DNA from: Verrucomicrobiaceae bacterium
GTDB lineage: Bacteria; Verrucomicrobiota; Verrucomicrobiia; Verrucomicrobiales; Verrucomicrobiaceae
Assembly (NCBI GenBank): GCA_016713245.1
Contig: JADJPM010000004.1
Coordinates: forward strand, 3,348,001 to 3,412,000
Direction: 5' to 3'
Length of the DNA: 64,000 bases
Both the position numbers and the translations under genes were made by a program. Every line of letters starts with the position of its first letter. Positions within the stretch are counted from its first letter, which is position 1. The notes beneath the pieces are model-generated. The model saw nothing but the letters and a program-made list of their open reading frames with translations, was not told the DNA's origin and made no database searches. Below are positions 55,088-63,436 of this stretch, in pieces.

Positions 55088-55146
55088 TAGCATAGGCTTT
55101 CCAGCCTGTGCTCCCCATTTCCGCACAGCCTGGAAAGGCTATGCTA
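55088..55146. repeat. REP-like palindrome TAGCATAGGCTTTCCAGCC
   Basis: The 24-bp arms 55088-55111 and 55123-55146 pair except for two symmetric G/C exchanges, with an 11-nt loop (TCCCCATTTCC). It lies between the 5' end of the group II intron and the PIN-domain toxin gene. Confidence 0.8.
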
Positions 55147-55183
55147 CGCCCCCATCTTTGCACCTTGGCTTGAGATTTGGGCC

Positions 55184-55615
55184 TCAAGGCGTCACGCAGA
55201 CGAATCCACCTAAGACGGTGAAATCACGTGAGTTGGTGGTGAGGATCGCCTGCACGCCCGCTTCGCGGAAGGTGGAGGCCAGCAAGGTATCGAGAATGCG
55301 CTTTCGTCCGAGGCGATGCTGCCGCATCCAGGCGAAGAAGGTAGTCATGGAGAAGGCATCGGCACCGATTTGATCCACCTCGGGTGATTCCCACCAGATC
55401 TCCGCCCGCTCCAGTGCTGCCTCCATCGTCAGCGGTTGGGAAAAGCGCTTCGGGTCCGTCACCACATGCACGAACTCCGCTAAGACCTGCGGAGCGAGCG
55501 CAAAGCGGTCTCCAGCAGCTCGAAACTGCTGAAACATCAGCCGCGCCGCCGCATGATCCGCGTGCTCAGCCACCTCGGCGGCCACCAGAAAGCCTGTATC
55601 AATCCCGTGAATCAT
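55184..55615 (-). CDS. PIN-domain protein, VapC-like toxin
   Basis: 143 residues. PIN acidic residues are visible: Asp in GIDTGFLVAAE, Glu in LAEFVHVVTD, Asp in KRILDTLLASTF and Asp in TTNSRDFTVLG. PIN toxins are Mg-dependent ribonucleases that cut tRNA or rRNA. Its start overlaps the end of the small upstream gene by 17 bp, the classic antitoxin-toxin order. It lies next to the group II intron in the repeat-rich zone. Confidence 0.85.
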   Translation of the reverse strand: MIHGIDTGFLVAAEVAEHADHAAARLMFQQFRAAGDRFALAPQVLAEFVHVVTDPKRFSQPLTMEAALERAEIWWESPEVDQIGADAFSMTTFFAWMRQHRLGRKRILDTLLASTFREAGVQAILTTNSRDFTVLGGFVCVTP

Positions 55616-55814
55616 TGAGCATCTCCTCCAGCAGATCGTCCTCGGTGCTCAAGGGTTTCAACACCTTGCCCAGCTTTAAAGGCGGCAGATCCAGTGCGCT
55701 GCGTTGTTTTTTGGCCTTCCGAATCCGCAGGGAGTGAACGAGCCGCTCCAAATAGGAAAGCTCGTCCGCCGCGAGATGCGGGACAGCCAGTTCAATTTCT
55801 GCCAGGGTGCTCAT
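55599..55814 (-). CDS. VapB-like antitoxin
   Basis: 71 residues (MSTLAEIELAVPHLAADELS, then YLERLVHSLRIRK). The N-terminal part looks like a small DNA-binding/dimerisation domain and the acidic C-terminus (STEDDLLEEMLNDSRD) would occupy the toxin active site. It overlaps the PIN gene by 17 bp. Family assignment rests on size and context as much as on sequence. Confidence 0.7.
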   Translation of the reverse strand: MSTLAEIELAVPHLAADELSYLERLVHSLRIRKAKKQRSALDLPPLKLGKVLKPLSTEDDLLEEMLNDSRD

Positions 55815-55912
55815 GGGAGAAAACTATGCCTTCAACAGCAGCCGGCAAGCGATCCTTTGGCGTCGAAGTGGCACCGCCTGACCTCGCCAAAAAGGCCTCC
55901 ACCTTGTGGTGA

Positions 55913-55980
55913 ACCTTCTTCCGCCATCCAATCGCGTCCCAAGCCCCTCCGAAGCTCGTGACCCGCGAAGGTAGGCGTGG
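55913..55980. repeat. Dispersed repeat, copy 3
   Basis: CTTCTTCCGCCATCCAATCG, CGTCCCAAGCCCCTCCGAAG, CTCGTGACCCGCGAAGGTAG: the copy closest to consensus. The rest of 55815-56113 holds no gene. Confidence 0.85.
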
Positions 55981-56113
55981 CGATCCATGCAAGGCTGCTT
56001 ACCCTCACCTTCAACGCACGGCTTCCTCAAGTGATGAGGGCGTGTCAGGCAACTTGTCGGGTTGGCCGATCATTCAACTTGCTGCCTCACCTGCTGGCGA
56101 CAAAATAGGGCTG

Positions 56114-56773
56114 ATGAACAGGTCATTGTTCGCAACCATTTCCTCGCTGCTACTCGTCCTTGTCTGGATGCCTGCGCACTCGCATGCCGCCACGGCTCTC
56201 TCGTTTTCATCCTACACCGGAAGCTTCACGGATGGAGTGGGCAGGGTGATCGGATGGGAATTCAGCACGACTGCCGCCCCGGTGCAGGTCACCCACCTGG
56301 GGTTTTTTGATGAAGGAGCGAATGGACTGGCTTCCAGCCATGCGGTCGGTCTTTACCTGAAAAGCACCAAAGCTCTCGTGGCTTCCGTGATTGTCCCTGC
56401 TGGCACCTCAGCGAGTCTCGATGGCTTCTTTCGCATGGAGTCGATCACGCCGGTATCTCTGCTGCCCGCCACGGAATACGTCATCGCGGCCTCATGGGCT
56501 GCGAACTCCGACCCTTGGCTATGGGATGACGGCCTGCTCGGTGTCTCGATGAATGACTTGGTCATCAGCCCCCTCATCACTGCGGGAACGCAGCCCGGCC
56601 GCTATGAGGACACGACCTCCATTCTCGAGTTCCCTGATTTGTTGATCAGCGGCAATCGCAATTTTTTTGTGGGCCCCAACCTGACGGTCGTGCCAGAACC
56701 AACGCGTGCCATGATGCTGGCCACGGCGGCCTTCGCGGGCATGGTTCTCAGGCGTCGTAGAATTCGAGAATGA
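56114..56773 (+). CDS. PEP-CTERM sorted secreted protein (DUF4082-like)
   Basis: 219 residues from the ATG at 56114 (MNRSLFATISSLLLVLVWMP), giving a signal peptide. The body (VIGWEFSTTAAPVQVTHLGF, AVGLYLKSTKALVASVIV, EYVIAASWAANSDPWLWDD) resembles the DUF4082-like beta-sandwich. The C-terminus is a PEP-CTERM sorting signal: VVPEPTRAMML, a hydrophobic helix and RRRRIRE, recognised by exosortase and removed at the surface. No exosortase gene is in the window. Confidence 0.85.
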   Translation: MNRSLFATISSLLLVLVWMPAHSHAATALSFSSYTGSFTDGVGRVIGWEFSTTAAPVQVTHLGFFDEGANGLASSHAVGLYLKSTKALVASVIVPAGTSASLDGFFRMESITPVSLLPATEYVIAASWAANSDPWLWDDGLLGVSMNDLVISPLITAGTQPGRYEDTTSILEFPDLLISGNRNFFVGPNLTVVPEPTRAMMLATAAFAGMVLRRRRIRE

Positions 56774-56811
56774 CCTCGGATTGGGAAATGAAGCGAGGCT
56801 GCACTCGCTGC

Positions 56812-56880
56812 CAAAACCCCTTCCGCCTTCCCATCGCATCCCAAGCCCCTCCGAAGCCCGTGATCCGCGAAGGCAGGCGC
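56812..56880. repeat. Dispersed repeat, copy 4
   Basis: CTTCCGCCTTCCCATCGCAT, CCCAAGCCCCTCCGAAGCCC, GTGATCCGCGAAGGCAGGCG: same family as 51655, 52316 and 55913, placed 38 bp after the PEP-CTERM gene. Confidence 0.85.
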
Positions 56881-56949
56881 CACGTCCAAGAATGATGAAA
56901 CACCGCAAGCTCTGGAGCGCCGCGGAAGCAGCCGAAGGCCATTGGGATC

Positions 56950-57200
56950 ACCGCCGAGATGAGCTTTGAAGGGCCTTTCTCCAGAATCTCTTTGTTTGAA
57001 GTTGGTAGAAAGATTTGGGGTAGAAAAATTTCAGCCAAGGCTTCTGGGAAAATGTTTCTACCCGTCATTTTTCTACCCAATTGCTTGGGCGAGTTACTCC
57101 AGTCCGACCATCGAGCCGCCTTGAGTTCCGGTGCTCTGCGGTGATCTCACCTCTCGCGGTGTGCCCGGTTTGGAATCTGGAGAAGCCGCAAGCTCGCTCT
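56950..57200. repeat. Long dispersed repeat, copy 2
   Basis: Counterpart of 52605-52895. The nested palindrome is at 56994-57087 (TTGGTAGAAAGATTTGGGG against CCCGTCATTTTTCTACCCA). The two copies are about 95% identical but flanked by different sequence, so the element moved or was copied as a unit. Confidence 0.88.
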
Positions 57201-57242
57201 GGTGACGATGCCCGGCTTCGAGCCTTTTGGTGAATCGATTTT

Positions 57243-57329
57243 TTCTCCCACGGATTCAGGGAGGCCCACAGATTGACTCCGAAAAACAAAAATCTGCTAA
57301 CCTCCTCGAATCTGCGGGGAATCACCCAA
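57243..57329. repeat. Intergenic relative of the ileS insertion element
   Basis: TTCTCCCACGGATTCAGGGA, GGCCCACAGATT, and at the other end CCTCCTCGAATCTGCGGGG: the same arms and order as 48787-48941 inside ileS, with a shorter and diverged centre. No gene is evident between 57201 and 57610. Confidence 0.78.
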
Positions 57330-57445
57330 CTTGATGACTCAAGGTATCGCTTGAGCTGCTTCGACCATCCTCTGGGTGCTCGGTGCCTCTGTGGTTTACC
57401 GGCGAAGCATCTTGAACCACAGAGTCACCGAGCAGCCAGAGCAAT

Positions 57446-57570
57446 GGGAGTCACGGCGGGAATGCAATCCCGCCCTCCTTCCGGACCGCCTGAAGGCGGG
57501 ACGACAGAACCCCAAGCGCGGGCGACTGCGAAGCCGCGAAGCGAACCCCGAACGACGAACCAAGAACCAC
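57446..57570. repeat. 125-bp repeat with two hairpins, copy 1
   Basis: It contains GGCGGGAATGCAATCCCGCC and CCGCCTGAAGGCGG hairpins and then AAGCCGCGAAGCGAACCCCG. It matches 61262-61383 with few differences. Confidence 0.88.
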
Positions 57571-57610
57571 GTACACCGCCTCTCCGAGGCGGACATGCGG
57601 CGGCAATAAA

Positions 57611-57928
57611 ATGCCGCCCTCCGAAGCCCTAAACCAAGAACCCACCCCACCGCGAGGGCCTCGCGGACCACTTCTGTTTGACCCTACTTACCCACCGACG
57701 AATGCCTTGATCGAATCCGCGCCGCTGCGCGGTCAGTTCAACAGTCTGAAAGCGCTCATCGAAGCGGTGCCGACGCAGGCAGAGCTGGCGAACGTGCTGG
57801 CCTCGACGAGCAACAACACCAACACCGTGAGCACGCTGGGCCAAGCCGCGGCCAATCTGTACAGCCAGAGCCATATGCAGGACGTGATCAACAAACTGGA
57901 TGAACTGATCAACGCGCTGAGAAGGTGA
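57611..57928 (+). CDS. Small hypothetical protein, N-terminus possibly rebuilt from repeat DNA
   Basis: 105 residues. The conserved-looking part is FDPTYPPTNALIESAPLRGQ, FNSLKALIEAVPTQAELANV, LASTSNNTNTVSTLGQAAAN and a C-terminal helix (MQDVINKLDELINALRR). I recall similar small proteins in this phylum that start right at the FDPxYP segment; the first about 20 residues here (MPPSEALNQEPTPPRGPRGP) are encoded by palindromic repeat sequence (CGCGAGGGCCTCGCG), so the true start may be internal or lost. Function unknown. Confidence 0.55.
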   Translation: MPPSEALNQEPTPPRGPRGPLLFDPTYPPTNALIESAPLRGQFNSLKALIEAVPTQAELANVLASTSNNTNTVSTLGQAAANLYSQSHMQDVINKLDELINALRR

Positions 57929-57930
57929 CA

Positions 57931-58003
57931 CAGAAAGTGGCACAGGTTTTTAACCTGTGCGTCTGACGGGAATGAACAGGATGCAATCCCGTTCCACTTT
58001 CTG
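57931..58003. other. Three-way-junction structure between convergent genes
   Basis: An outer stem CAGAAAGTGG (57931-57940) with CCACTTTCTG (57994-58003) encloses two hairpins: CACAGGTT-TTT-AACCTGTG (57941-57959) and ACGGGA...TCCCGT with an ATG-AACAGGATG-CAA loop. The second hairpin is a variant of the GGGAATGCAATCCC hairpin at 57446 and 61262. It could terminate transcription from both sides or be another mobile palindrome. Confidence 0.55.
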
Positions 58004-58087
58004 CTCACTTCTCACCACTCAAAGTCTACCGTCCGGGCCGCGAGCGGAGTCGCGGACTACTTCACACTCCCCCCCTGCCCTTCTGGC

Positions 58088-61039
58088 TTAGGGTGTCATG
58101 ACCTTGAGGCGCACGAAGACGCGGGTGTTTCCGCTGAGTGGCACGCTGAAGGTGTACTGCGGCGCGGTGCCGGTGTTCGGAATGGATACCCAACTGCCGG
58201 GGGCCAGTGTGGTGCTCCATTCGGCTCCATAGGTGACGCCGCTGACGCCCACGGGCTGGGTGAAGCTGACCACGTAGTTGGAGCCATTCACCTGCGGCAC
58301 CGGCAGCGCCCGGGAGACGCCCTGCGTAGGATTGAGGCCAAAGGCATACTCGAGGAGATTGGGCAGCCCATCGAGATCAAAGTCCGCCGCGTCCGCGGTG
58401 TTGCCGGCATTGCTGTAAGTGCCGAAATGCGTCTGCCGCCAGGTTTCCTGCGTGCTGAGCGTGCTGCCAGGGATGTTTGCCTGGATGAGGTAGGGGGAAA
58501 GGGTGAAGTTCGTCCCACGCCAGACCTGCTCGAAGAATCCACCCACCCAGAGCTTTCCTGGGCTAGCTACGGCCATGGAAGAGATGATGTTGAAGCTGAT
58601 CGATTCACCCGGCTGCGAGAACTCCATGTCAGATAACTTCCAGGCACTGCCATTCCACTGCTGGAGAGGAAATTCCGTGCGACCGACCGACAAAAATTGG
58701 GTGACGAGATACAACTCCGCACCATGGACAGCCATGGCGATGACATCCTTGCCCGTCCACAACGGGAAGGTGGACCACTGGGTGCCATTCCAGCGAGCCA
58801 GACCATTGAAGTTGATAGCGTCGATGGAGGTGAAGTCCCCACCAGCAAGAAGATGTCCTTCATGCACCGCCAGCGAATAGACGTCGCCATCCACTTCGCC
58901 GGGGAGCGCACTCCACGCCAGCCCGTTCCATTTCGCCACGCCATAGCCTCCCACATACAAATCGTCTCCCATCGAGACCATAGCCCGCACTGGATTATGC
59001 AAGAGCGGAATGCCTTCTCCCACCTGCTCCCACTGGGTGCCGCTCCACCGCGCGATTTTCACCCTTTCGTCTTCTCCGATGTAGAAAAAGCTGCCTGCTG
59101 CATACAACGAACCATTGTGCCAGTGGAGAGCCAGGATGCGATCACCGAAGACACCGCCCAGCACCTGCCAGGAGGAGCCGTTCCAATGCTGAACACGGCA
59201 GCTGGCATGTGGAAAACTGAACGACTCCACGATCTCGGCGGCATACACATCGGCCCCATGCTTGGCGATGGCGATGACTGACTTATCCAACCCATTTCCA
59301 AGTGCCTGCCAGGAGGTTCCATTCCAGAGCGCGACTCGTCTCGCATTGGTGCCACCTGCTGTCGTGAACCTTCCACCGATCACCACCTGACCATTCTCTG
59401 AGGCCATGCATGCCACGGTGTTGTTGATGTTCTTCGAGACAGGACTCCATTCAGCGCCATTCCAGCGGGCGAGATTGTTCACCTGGGTGCGAGTGGTAAT
59501 GCCGGTCGTCTCATCATACCGATGCACCTCCCGGAAGGCGTCCTTAGAAACATAGATCTCTCCTTGGAATGAAGCAAAAACAGGATAGCCAGATAAACCA
59601 AAGGTGTTGATCAAGGTTCCAATCACCTCTGAACTAACGCCAGGAATATAACGGTAAACCTCCGGGAATTGAGAAGAGGTCCAAACAAAATAGAGAGACG
59701 TTCCATCTGTTGCCAGATCAGAGACTGCTGGCGCGTCCAATAAGCTCCAAGCGCTCCCATTCCAGCTCACCACGCCGCTCTCACCTCCGGCCACGAGAGC
59801 CCCCTGGAACATGAGCAGACGCTTAACCGTTCCTGCCAGTCCAATGCCGAGGCTGCTCCATGTGGTGCCATTCCAAGCAGCGACACGATTCGCTGCCGTT
59901 CCTCCTGCGGAGGTGAATGCGCCCCCGGCATAAAGCAACCCATTGTGGAACAGCAAGCTATTGACCTGACCGTTGCAGCCTGATCCGACGGCTGACCAAG
60001 CCGAGCCATCCCATCGGGCGATGCTGTTAACGCTGGCACCTCCAGCCTGCGTCAGAGAGCCTCCCACGAAGACATTTGAGCCATCGACGGCGATTGCCTG
60101 CGGGCTGCCTGTTAATCCCGAACCCAAGGCATGCCACGTCGTACCATCCCAGCGAGCGATACGATTCACCGGCACTCCACCCGCCGAGGAGAAATTGCCT
60201 CCCACATATAAATTCCCACCTCCAAACCCCAAGCAGTCAACCCAGCCAAACTCCCCGTCATCCAGCCCGCCGCCCACTGGCCACCAGCGGGTGCCGTCCC
60301 AGCGAGCGATGTGATTGGTCGTGATACCTCCGATGTGGGTAAAATCTCCACCCGCATACAGATTCCCCGCTCCGTCATCCACAAAGCAATAGATCGTGCC
60401 TCTCACACCGAGGATGTCGTTGTTCAGGCTCACCCAATCGGCATCGCTCAAGGTGGGGTCGATGCGCAGCGGGTAGGCGGCACCTTCATCCACGACGACA
60501 ATCTCGATCATTGAGGTGGAGGCCGCATGCATCATGGCGGTGCGTTCCTTGCCGCGGGCATCGGTGACCTTCAGCTTGCTGTAGGCAATCTCGCGGCCGG
60601 AGCCAACCAGGGTGAGTTTCACGCCCTGCTCGAGGCTTTCACAGGCTGCTCCCTCGACTTTCAGCATGAGGCGAAGCGGCCCGGAGCCGTTGGGGCGTTC
60701 ATGAATCAAAAAATCCTGCCGCAGGCCTTCGGTGCTGACGCTGTATTCCTCGGTCAATAGCGCTCTCTCCAGCCGGATGAGCTTTTCAGATGGGTGGACG
60801 CGCCCCTCGTCGGAAACCTCGACGGTTTCTTCCCGACCCAAGGACTGCGTGACGAGCCGGAACGCTTCGTTTTTCTCGATCGAGAGCACTCGGAGGCCGC
60901 TGGAGGTCACATGGCCTTCCAGCTTCTGAGCGTCGCAGCGAAGCACGACGGCATCCGAAGCGGGGAATGAGTCGTCAGGAAAGGCACTGCCCACCAGCAA
61001 GAGGGAGAAAGCCAAACAGAATATCAGATGCTTAGGCAT
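58088..61039 (-). CDS. Large secreted beta-propeller protein with W-x-G repeats
   Basis: 983 residues. A signal peptide (MPKHLIFCLAFSLLLVGSAF) precedes a region of about 200 residues and then about a dozen blades of the form 'LYVGGNFSSAGGVPVNRIAR, WDGTTWHALGSGL', which form one or two kelch-like propellers. The C-terminus has the Verrucomicrobia module DFDLDGLPNLLEYAFGLNP and a final beta-sandwich. No catalytic residues are evident; a surface binding or structural role is likely. It stands alone between repeats, with the 57931-58003 structure at its 3' end. Confidence 0.85.
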   Translation of the reverse strand: MPKHLIFCLAFSLLLVGSAFPDDSFPASDAVVLRCDAQKLEGHVTSSGLRVLSIEKNEAFRLVTQSLGREETVEVSDEGRVHPSEKLIRLERALLTEEYSVSTEGLRQDFLIHERPNGSGPLRLMLKVEGAACESLEQGVKLTLVGSGREIAYSKLKVTDARGKERTAMMHAASTSMIEIVVVDEGAAYPLRIDPTLSDADWVSLNNDILGVRGTIYCFVDDGAGNLYAGGDFTHIGGITTNHIARWDGTRWWPVGGGLDDGEFGWVDCLGFGGGNLYVGGNFSSAGGVPVNRIARWDGTTWHALGSGLTGSPQAIAVDGSNVFVGGSLTQAGGASVNSIARWDGSAWSAVGSGCNGQVNSLLFHNGLLYAGGAFTSAGGTAANRVAAWNGTTWSSLGIGLAGTVKRLLMFQGALVAGGESGVVSWNGSAWSLLDAPAVSDLATDGTSLYFVWTSSQFPEVYRYIPGVSSEVIGTLINTFGLSGYPVFASFQGEIYVSKDAFREVHRYDETTGITTRTQVNNLARWNGAEWSPVSKNINNTVACMASENGQVVIGGRFTTAGGTNARRVALWNGTSWQALGNGLDKSVIAIAKHGADVYAAEIVESFSFPHASCRVQHWNGSSWQVLGGVFGDRILALHWHNGSLYAAGSFFYIGEDERVKIARWSGTQWEQVGEGIPLLHNPVRAMVSMGDDLYVGGYGVAKWNGLAWSALPGEVDGDVYSLAVHEGHLLAGGDFTSIDAINFNGLARWNGTQWSTFPLWTGKDVIAMAVHGAELYLVTQFLSVGRTEFPLQQWNGSAWKLSDMEFSQPGESISFNIISSMAVASPGKLWVGGFFEQVWRGTNFTLSPYLIQANIPGSTLSTQETWRQTHFGTYSNAGNTADAADFDLDGLPNLLEYAFGLNPTQGVSRALPVPQVNGSNYVVSFTQPVGVSGVTYGAEWSTTLAPGSWVSIPNTGTAPQYTFSVPLSGNTRVFVRLKVMTP

Positions 61040-61261
61040 GTCGTGCAGCCTGTCAGACTTCGGGCCTCACGACAATGCGAAAAAATGCCTCGTGCTGTCG
61101 GGCGGGTATGCGGGGCGAAGGAACGGGTTTGAGAACCTGTTTGGCTACAACGCTCACCGCGTTGTCGGGCTGCGCCCAGCCGTCCCGGTTGCCTGTCTCG
61201 CCTCCATCCTTCGGCTCGGCTCACTTTCCTCGGGCCCGGACTTGGCAAGTCCGGCTCCTTG

Positions 61262-61383
61262 GGGAGTCACGGCGGGAATGCAATCCCGCCCTCCTTCCGG
61301 ACCGCCTGAAGGCGGTACGACAAAACACCAAGCGTGGACTCTTGCGAAGCCGCGAAGCGAACCCCGAACGACGAACCAAGAAC
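61262..61383. repeat. 125-bp repeat with two hairpins, copy 2
   Basis: Same element as 57446-57570, containing GGCGGGAATGCAATCCCGCC and CCGCCTGAAGGCGG. The rest of 61040-61439 contains no gene. Confidence 0.88.
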
Positions 61384-61439
61384 TTCTGACCTCTCACCTC
61401 TGACTTCTCACTACTCACAGTCTCCCCGTCTTCCTCTTT

Positions 61440-62078
61440 TCAAAACCTCACCCGCAAGTAGGTGCCGAGGATGGATTCGTGGGTCCAGGCGGCTTGGGAG
61501 CGGTTGGAGGCGATCATGTAGAAGAGGTCGAGGTCGGTCTGGGAGCCGAGGTGGAAGGTGAGGCCGAGGGGGATGAGGCGGTTCTCGGTGTGCTGGAGGC
61601 GGTGGAGGTCGGTGAGCCATTCGTTGCTGACGAAGAGGCGGGTGAGCGGGCCGAGGGGGCGCGGAAAGGTCCAGGCGAGCTGGAGTCGCTGGCGGCTGCG
61701 GTGGGTGGTGAAGGTTTGGGCTTCGTTCCAGCGCCATTCGAGTCGGTTCCGCCATTCGAGGGCGAGGTGCGGGGTGAGATTGAAATGGGGGTTGAGCTCC
61801 AACTCGGGGCGGAACTGCGTGAGGCGATCTCCGGTGCGGGTGTTTTCGATGCTGAGAAGGGAAAGGCCGATGCCGCCTTCGAGCCAAGGAAGCAGGGCGT
61901 GCTTTACTCGTGGGCTGGCGATCTGGACGTAGGAGGCGTCGTCCACATCGGCGCGGTTGCCGAGAAAGAGGGAGGCGCGGGTTTGAGCGGTGCGCCAGTA
62001 TTCGAGATGGGACCAGGCCCACCACTCGTCGGCGTGGAGGGAGGTGGTCATGAGACCGAGGAGCAGGAGGAGGCGCAT
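61440..62078 (-). CDS. DUF2490 family outer-membrane beta-barrel protein
   Basis: 212 residues. A signal peptide (MRLLLLLGLMTTSLHA) is followed by amphipathic beta strands (ASLFLGNRADVDDASYVQIA, FRPELELNPHFNLTPHLALE, WRNRLEWRW, LGLTFHLGSQTDLDLFYMIA) and a terminal aromatic residue (LGTYLRVRF), which suit an outer-membrane barrel. The pattern matches DUF2490. Function unknown. It is divergent from the aminotransferase gene, 85 bp between starts. Confidence 0.8.
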   Translation of the reverse strand: MRLLLLLGLMTTSLHADEWWAWSHLEYWRTAQTRASLFLGNRADVDDASYVQIASPRVKHALLPWLEGGIGLSLLSIENTRTGDRLTQFRPELELNPHFNLTPHLALEWRNRLEWRWNEAQTFTTHRSRQRLQLAWTFPRPLGPLTRLFVSNEWLTDLHRLQHTENRLIPLGLTFHLGSQTDLDLFYMIASNRSQAAWTHESILGTYLRVRF

Positions 62079-62163
62079 CCTTTCCTCCTAGAGAAGGAAA
62101 AGGGCCAGTCTGGATGAATCGCTGGCACATTCGACATTCATCATTAAGACATTCGCCTTCCCC

Positions 62164-63345
62164 ATGGTCCCTCTTCTCGACGTCAACGCTCAGAACCACC
62201 CGCTCGAATCTGAACTCCAGGCCGCCTTTACCGAGGTGCTGAAGCATGGGCGGTTCATCATGGGGCCGGAGATGGAGACCTTTGAAAAGGAGATCGCCAC
62301 GATGACGGGCGCGAAGCATGCGCTCTCGGTCTCTTCCGGCACGGATGCGCTGCTGCTGGCCCTGATGGCGCTGAACATCCAACCGGGCGATGAGGTGCTG
62401 TGCCCGGCTTTCACCTTCTTTGCCACGGCGGGAGCGGTTTCTCGCCTCGGGGCGGTGCCGGTCTTCACGGACATTTGCCCGATCTGCTTCAATCTGGACG
62501 TGAACGACGCCCGGAAGAAGATCACCGCCAAAACGAAGGCGATCATCCCGGTGCATCTTTTTGGTCAATGCGCGGACATGGACCCGATCCTGGCTCTCGC
62601 GACCGAGCACGGCCTGAAGGTGGTGGAAGACGCGGCGCAATCCATCGGGGCGGCTTACAAAGGCCGTCAAAGCGGCACGATGGGGCACTTTGGCACCTAC
62701 AGCTTCTTCCCGAGCAAGAATCTCGGCGGTTTCGGCGATGGCGGCATGCTGGTGACCAATGACGATGAACTGGCGGAATTTGCCCGTGTGCTGCGTGTGC
62801 ATGGCAGCAAGCCGAAATACTACCATCACTACGTCGGCGGGAACTTCCGCATGGACACGCTGCAATGCGCCCTGCTGAGCGTGAAGGTGAAGCGCTATGC
62901 TCAATACACCGCCGATCGTCAGCGCAATGCCGCCAACTACACCGAGGCGCTATCGAAGCTGCCGGGCATCGTTTTGGCCGATCCGGCGCACTGCAAATGT
63001 GCCTCGGCACAAAACGAAGCTCTCGCCGCTCAAGGCGCGAAGATCGTGCTGCCGGTGGCTTACGGCCACAATTCGCACATTTGGAACCAGTTCACGCTCC
63101 GCGTGCTCGGTGGGAAGCGTGATTCCCTCCGCGACCATCTCGTGGCGAAGAAAATCGGCTGCGACATCTACTACCCGGTCACCCTCGACCAGCAGCAATG
63201 CTTTGCGAACCTTCCCGCCGCCAGCCGCAGCGGCTGCGAGGTGGCCCACCAGCTCGCCCAGGAGGTGCTGAGCATCCCGATCTACGGCGAGCTGAGCGAG
63301 GCCCAGCGTGAGGAGGTCATCGCCGCCATCGCGGAGTGGCTGTGA
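62164..63345 (+). CDS. DegT/DnrJ/EryC1/StrS family sugar aminotransferase
   Basis: 393 residues. PLP-binding and sugar-aminotransferase motifs: SVSSGTDALLLALMAL, CPAFTFFATAGAVSRLGAVP, VVEDAAQSIGAAYKG and the Schiff-base Lys in YSFFPSKNLGGFGDGG. The family transfers an amino group from glutamate to keto-sugars linked to UDP or dTDP. With the GnnA-like oxidoreductase at 14364 it could form the GnnA/GnnB pair of 3-amino-lipid A synthesis, but the two genes are 47 kb apart. An insert of about 15 residues with CKCASAQNEALAAQG is unusual. Confidence 0.9.
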   Translation: MVPLLDVNAQNHPLESELQAAFTEVLKHGRFIMGPEMETFEKEIATMTGAKHALSVSSGTDALLLALMALNIQPGDEVLCPAFTFFATAGAVSRLGAVPVFTDICPICFNLDVNDARKKITAKTKAIIPVHLFGQCADMDPILALATEHGLKVVEDAAQSIGAAYKGRQSGTMGHFGTYSFFPSKNLGGFGDGGMLVTNDDELAEFARVLRVHGSKPKYYHHYVGGNFRMDTLQCALLSVKVKRYAQYTADRQRNAANYTEALSKLPGIVLADPAHCKCASAQNEALAAQGAKIVLPVAYGHNSHIWNQFTLRVLGGKRDSLRDHLVAKKIGCDIYYPVTLDQQQCFANLPAASRSGCEVAHQLAQEVLSIPIYGELSEAQREEVIAAIAEWL

Positions 63346-63436
63346 GGGGTGGGGAGATGCGTTTGTTCATTTGGCTAATTGCCCTCCAGAACCCGTTTTC
63401 ATATAAGCGCTCACGTTTTACCAACCTCGCCAATCT

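Noticed and set aside
61411..62904. 497-codon minus-strand open frame
   Set aside because: It crosses the DUF2490 gene in another frame and lies antisense to the DegT aminotransferase; His/Pro/Arg-rich shadow.
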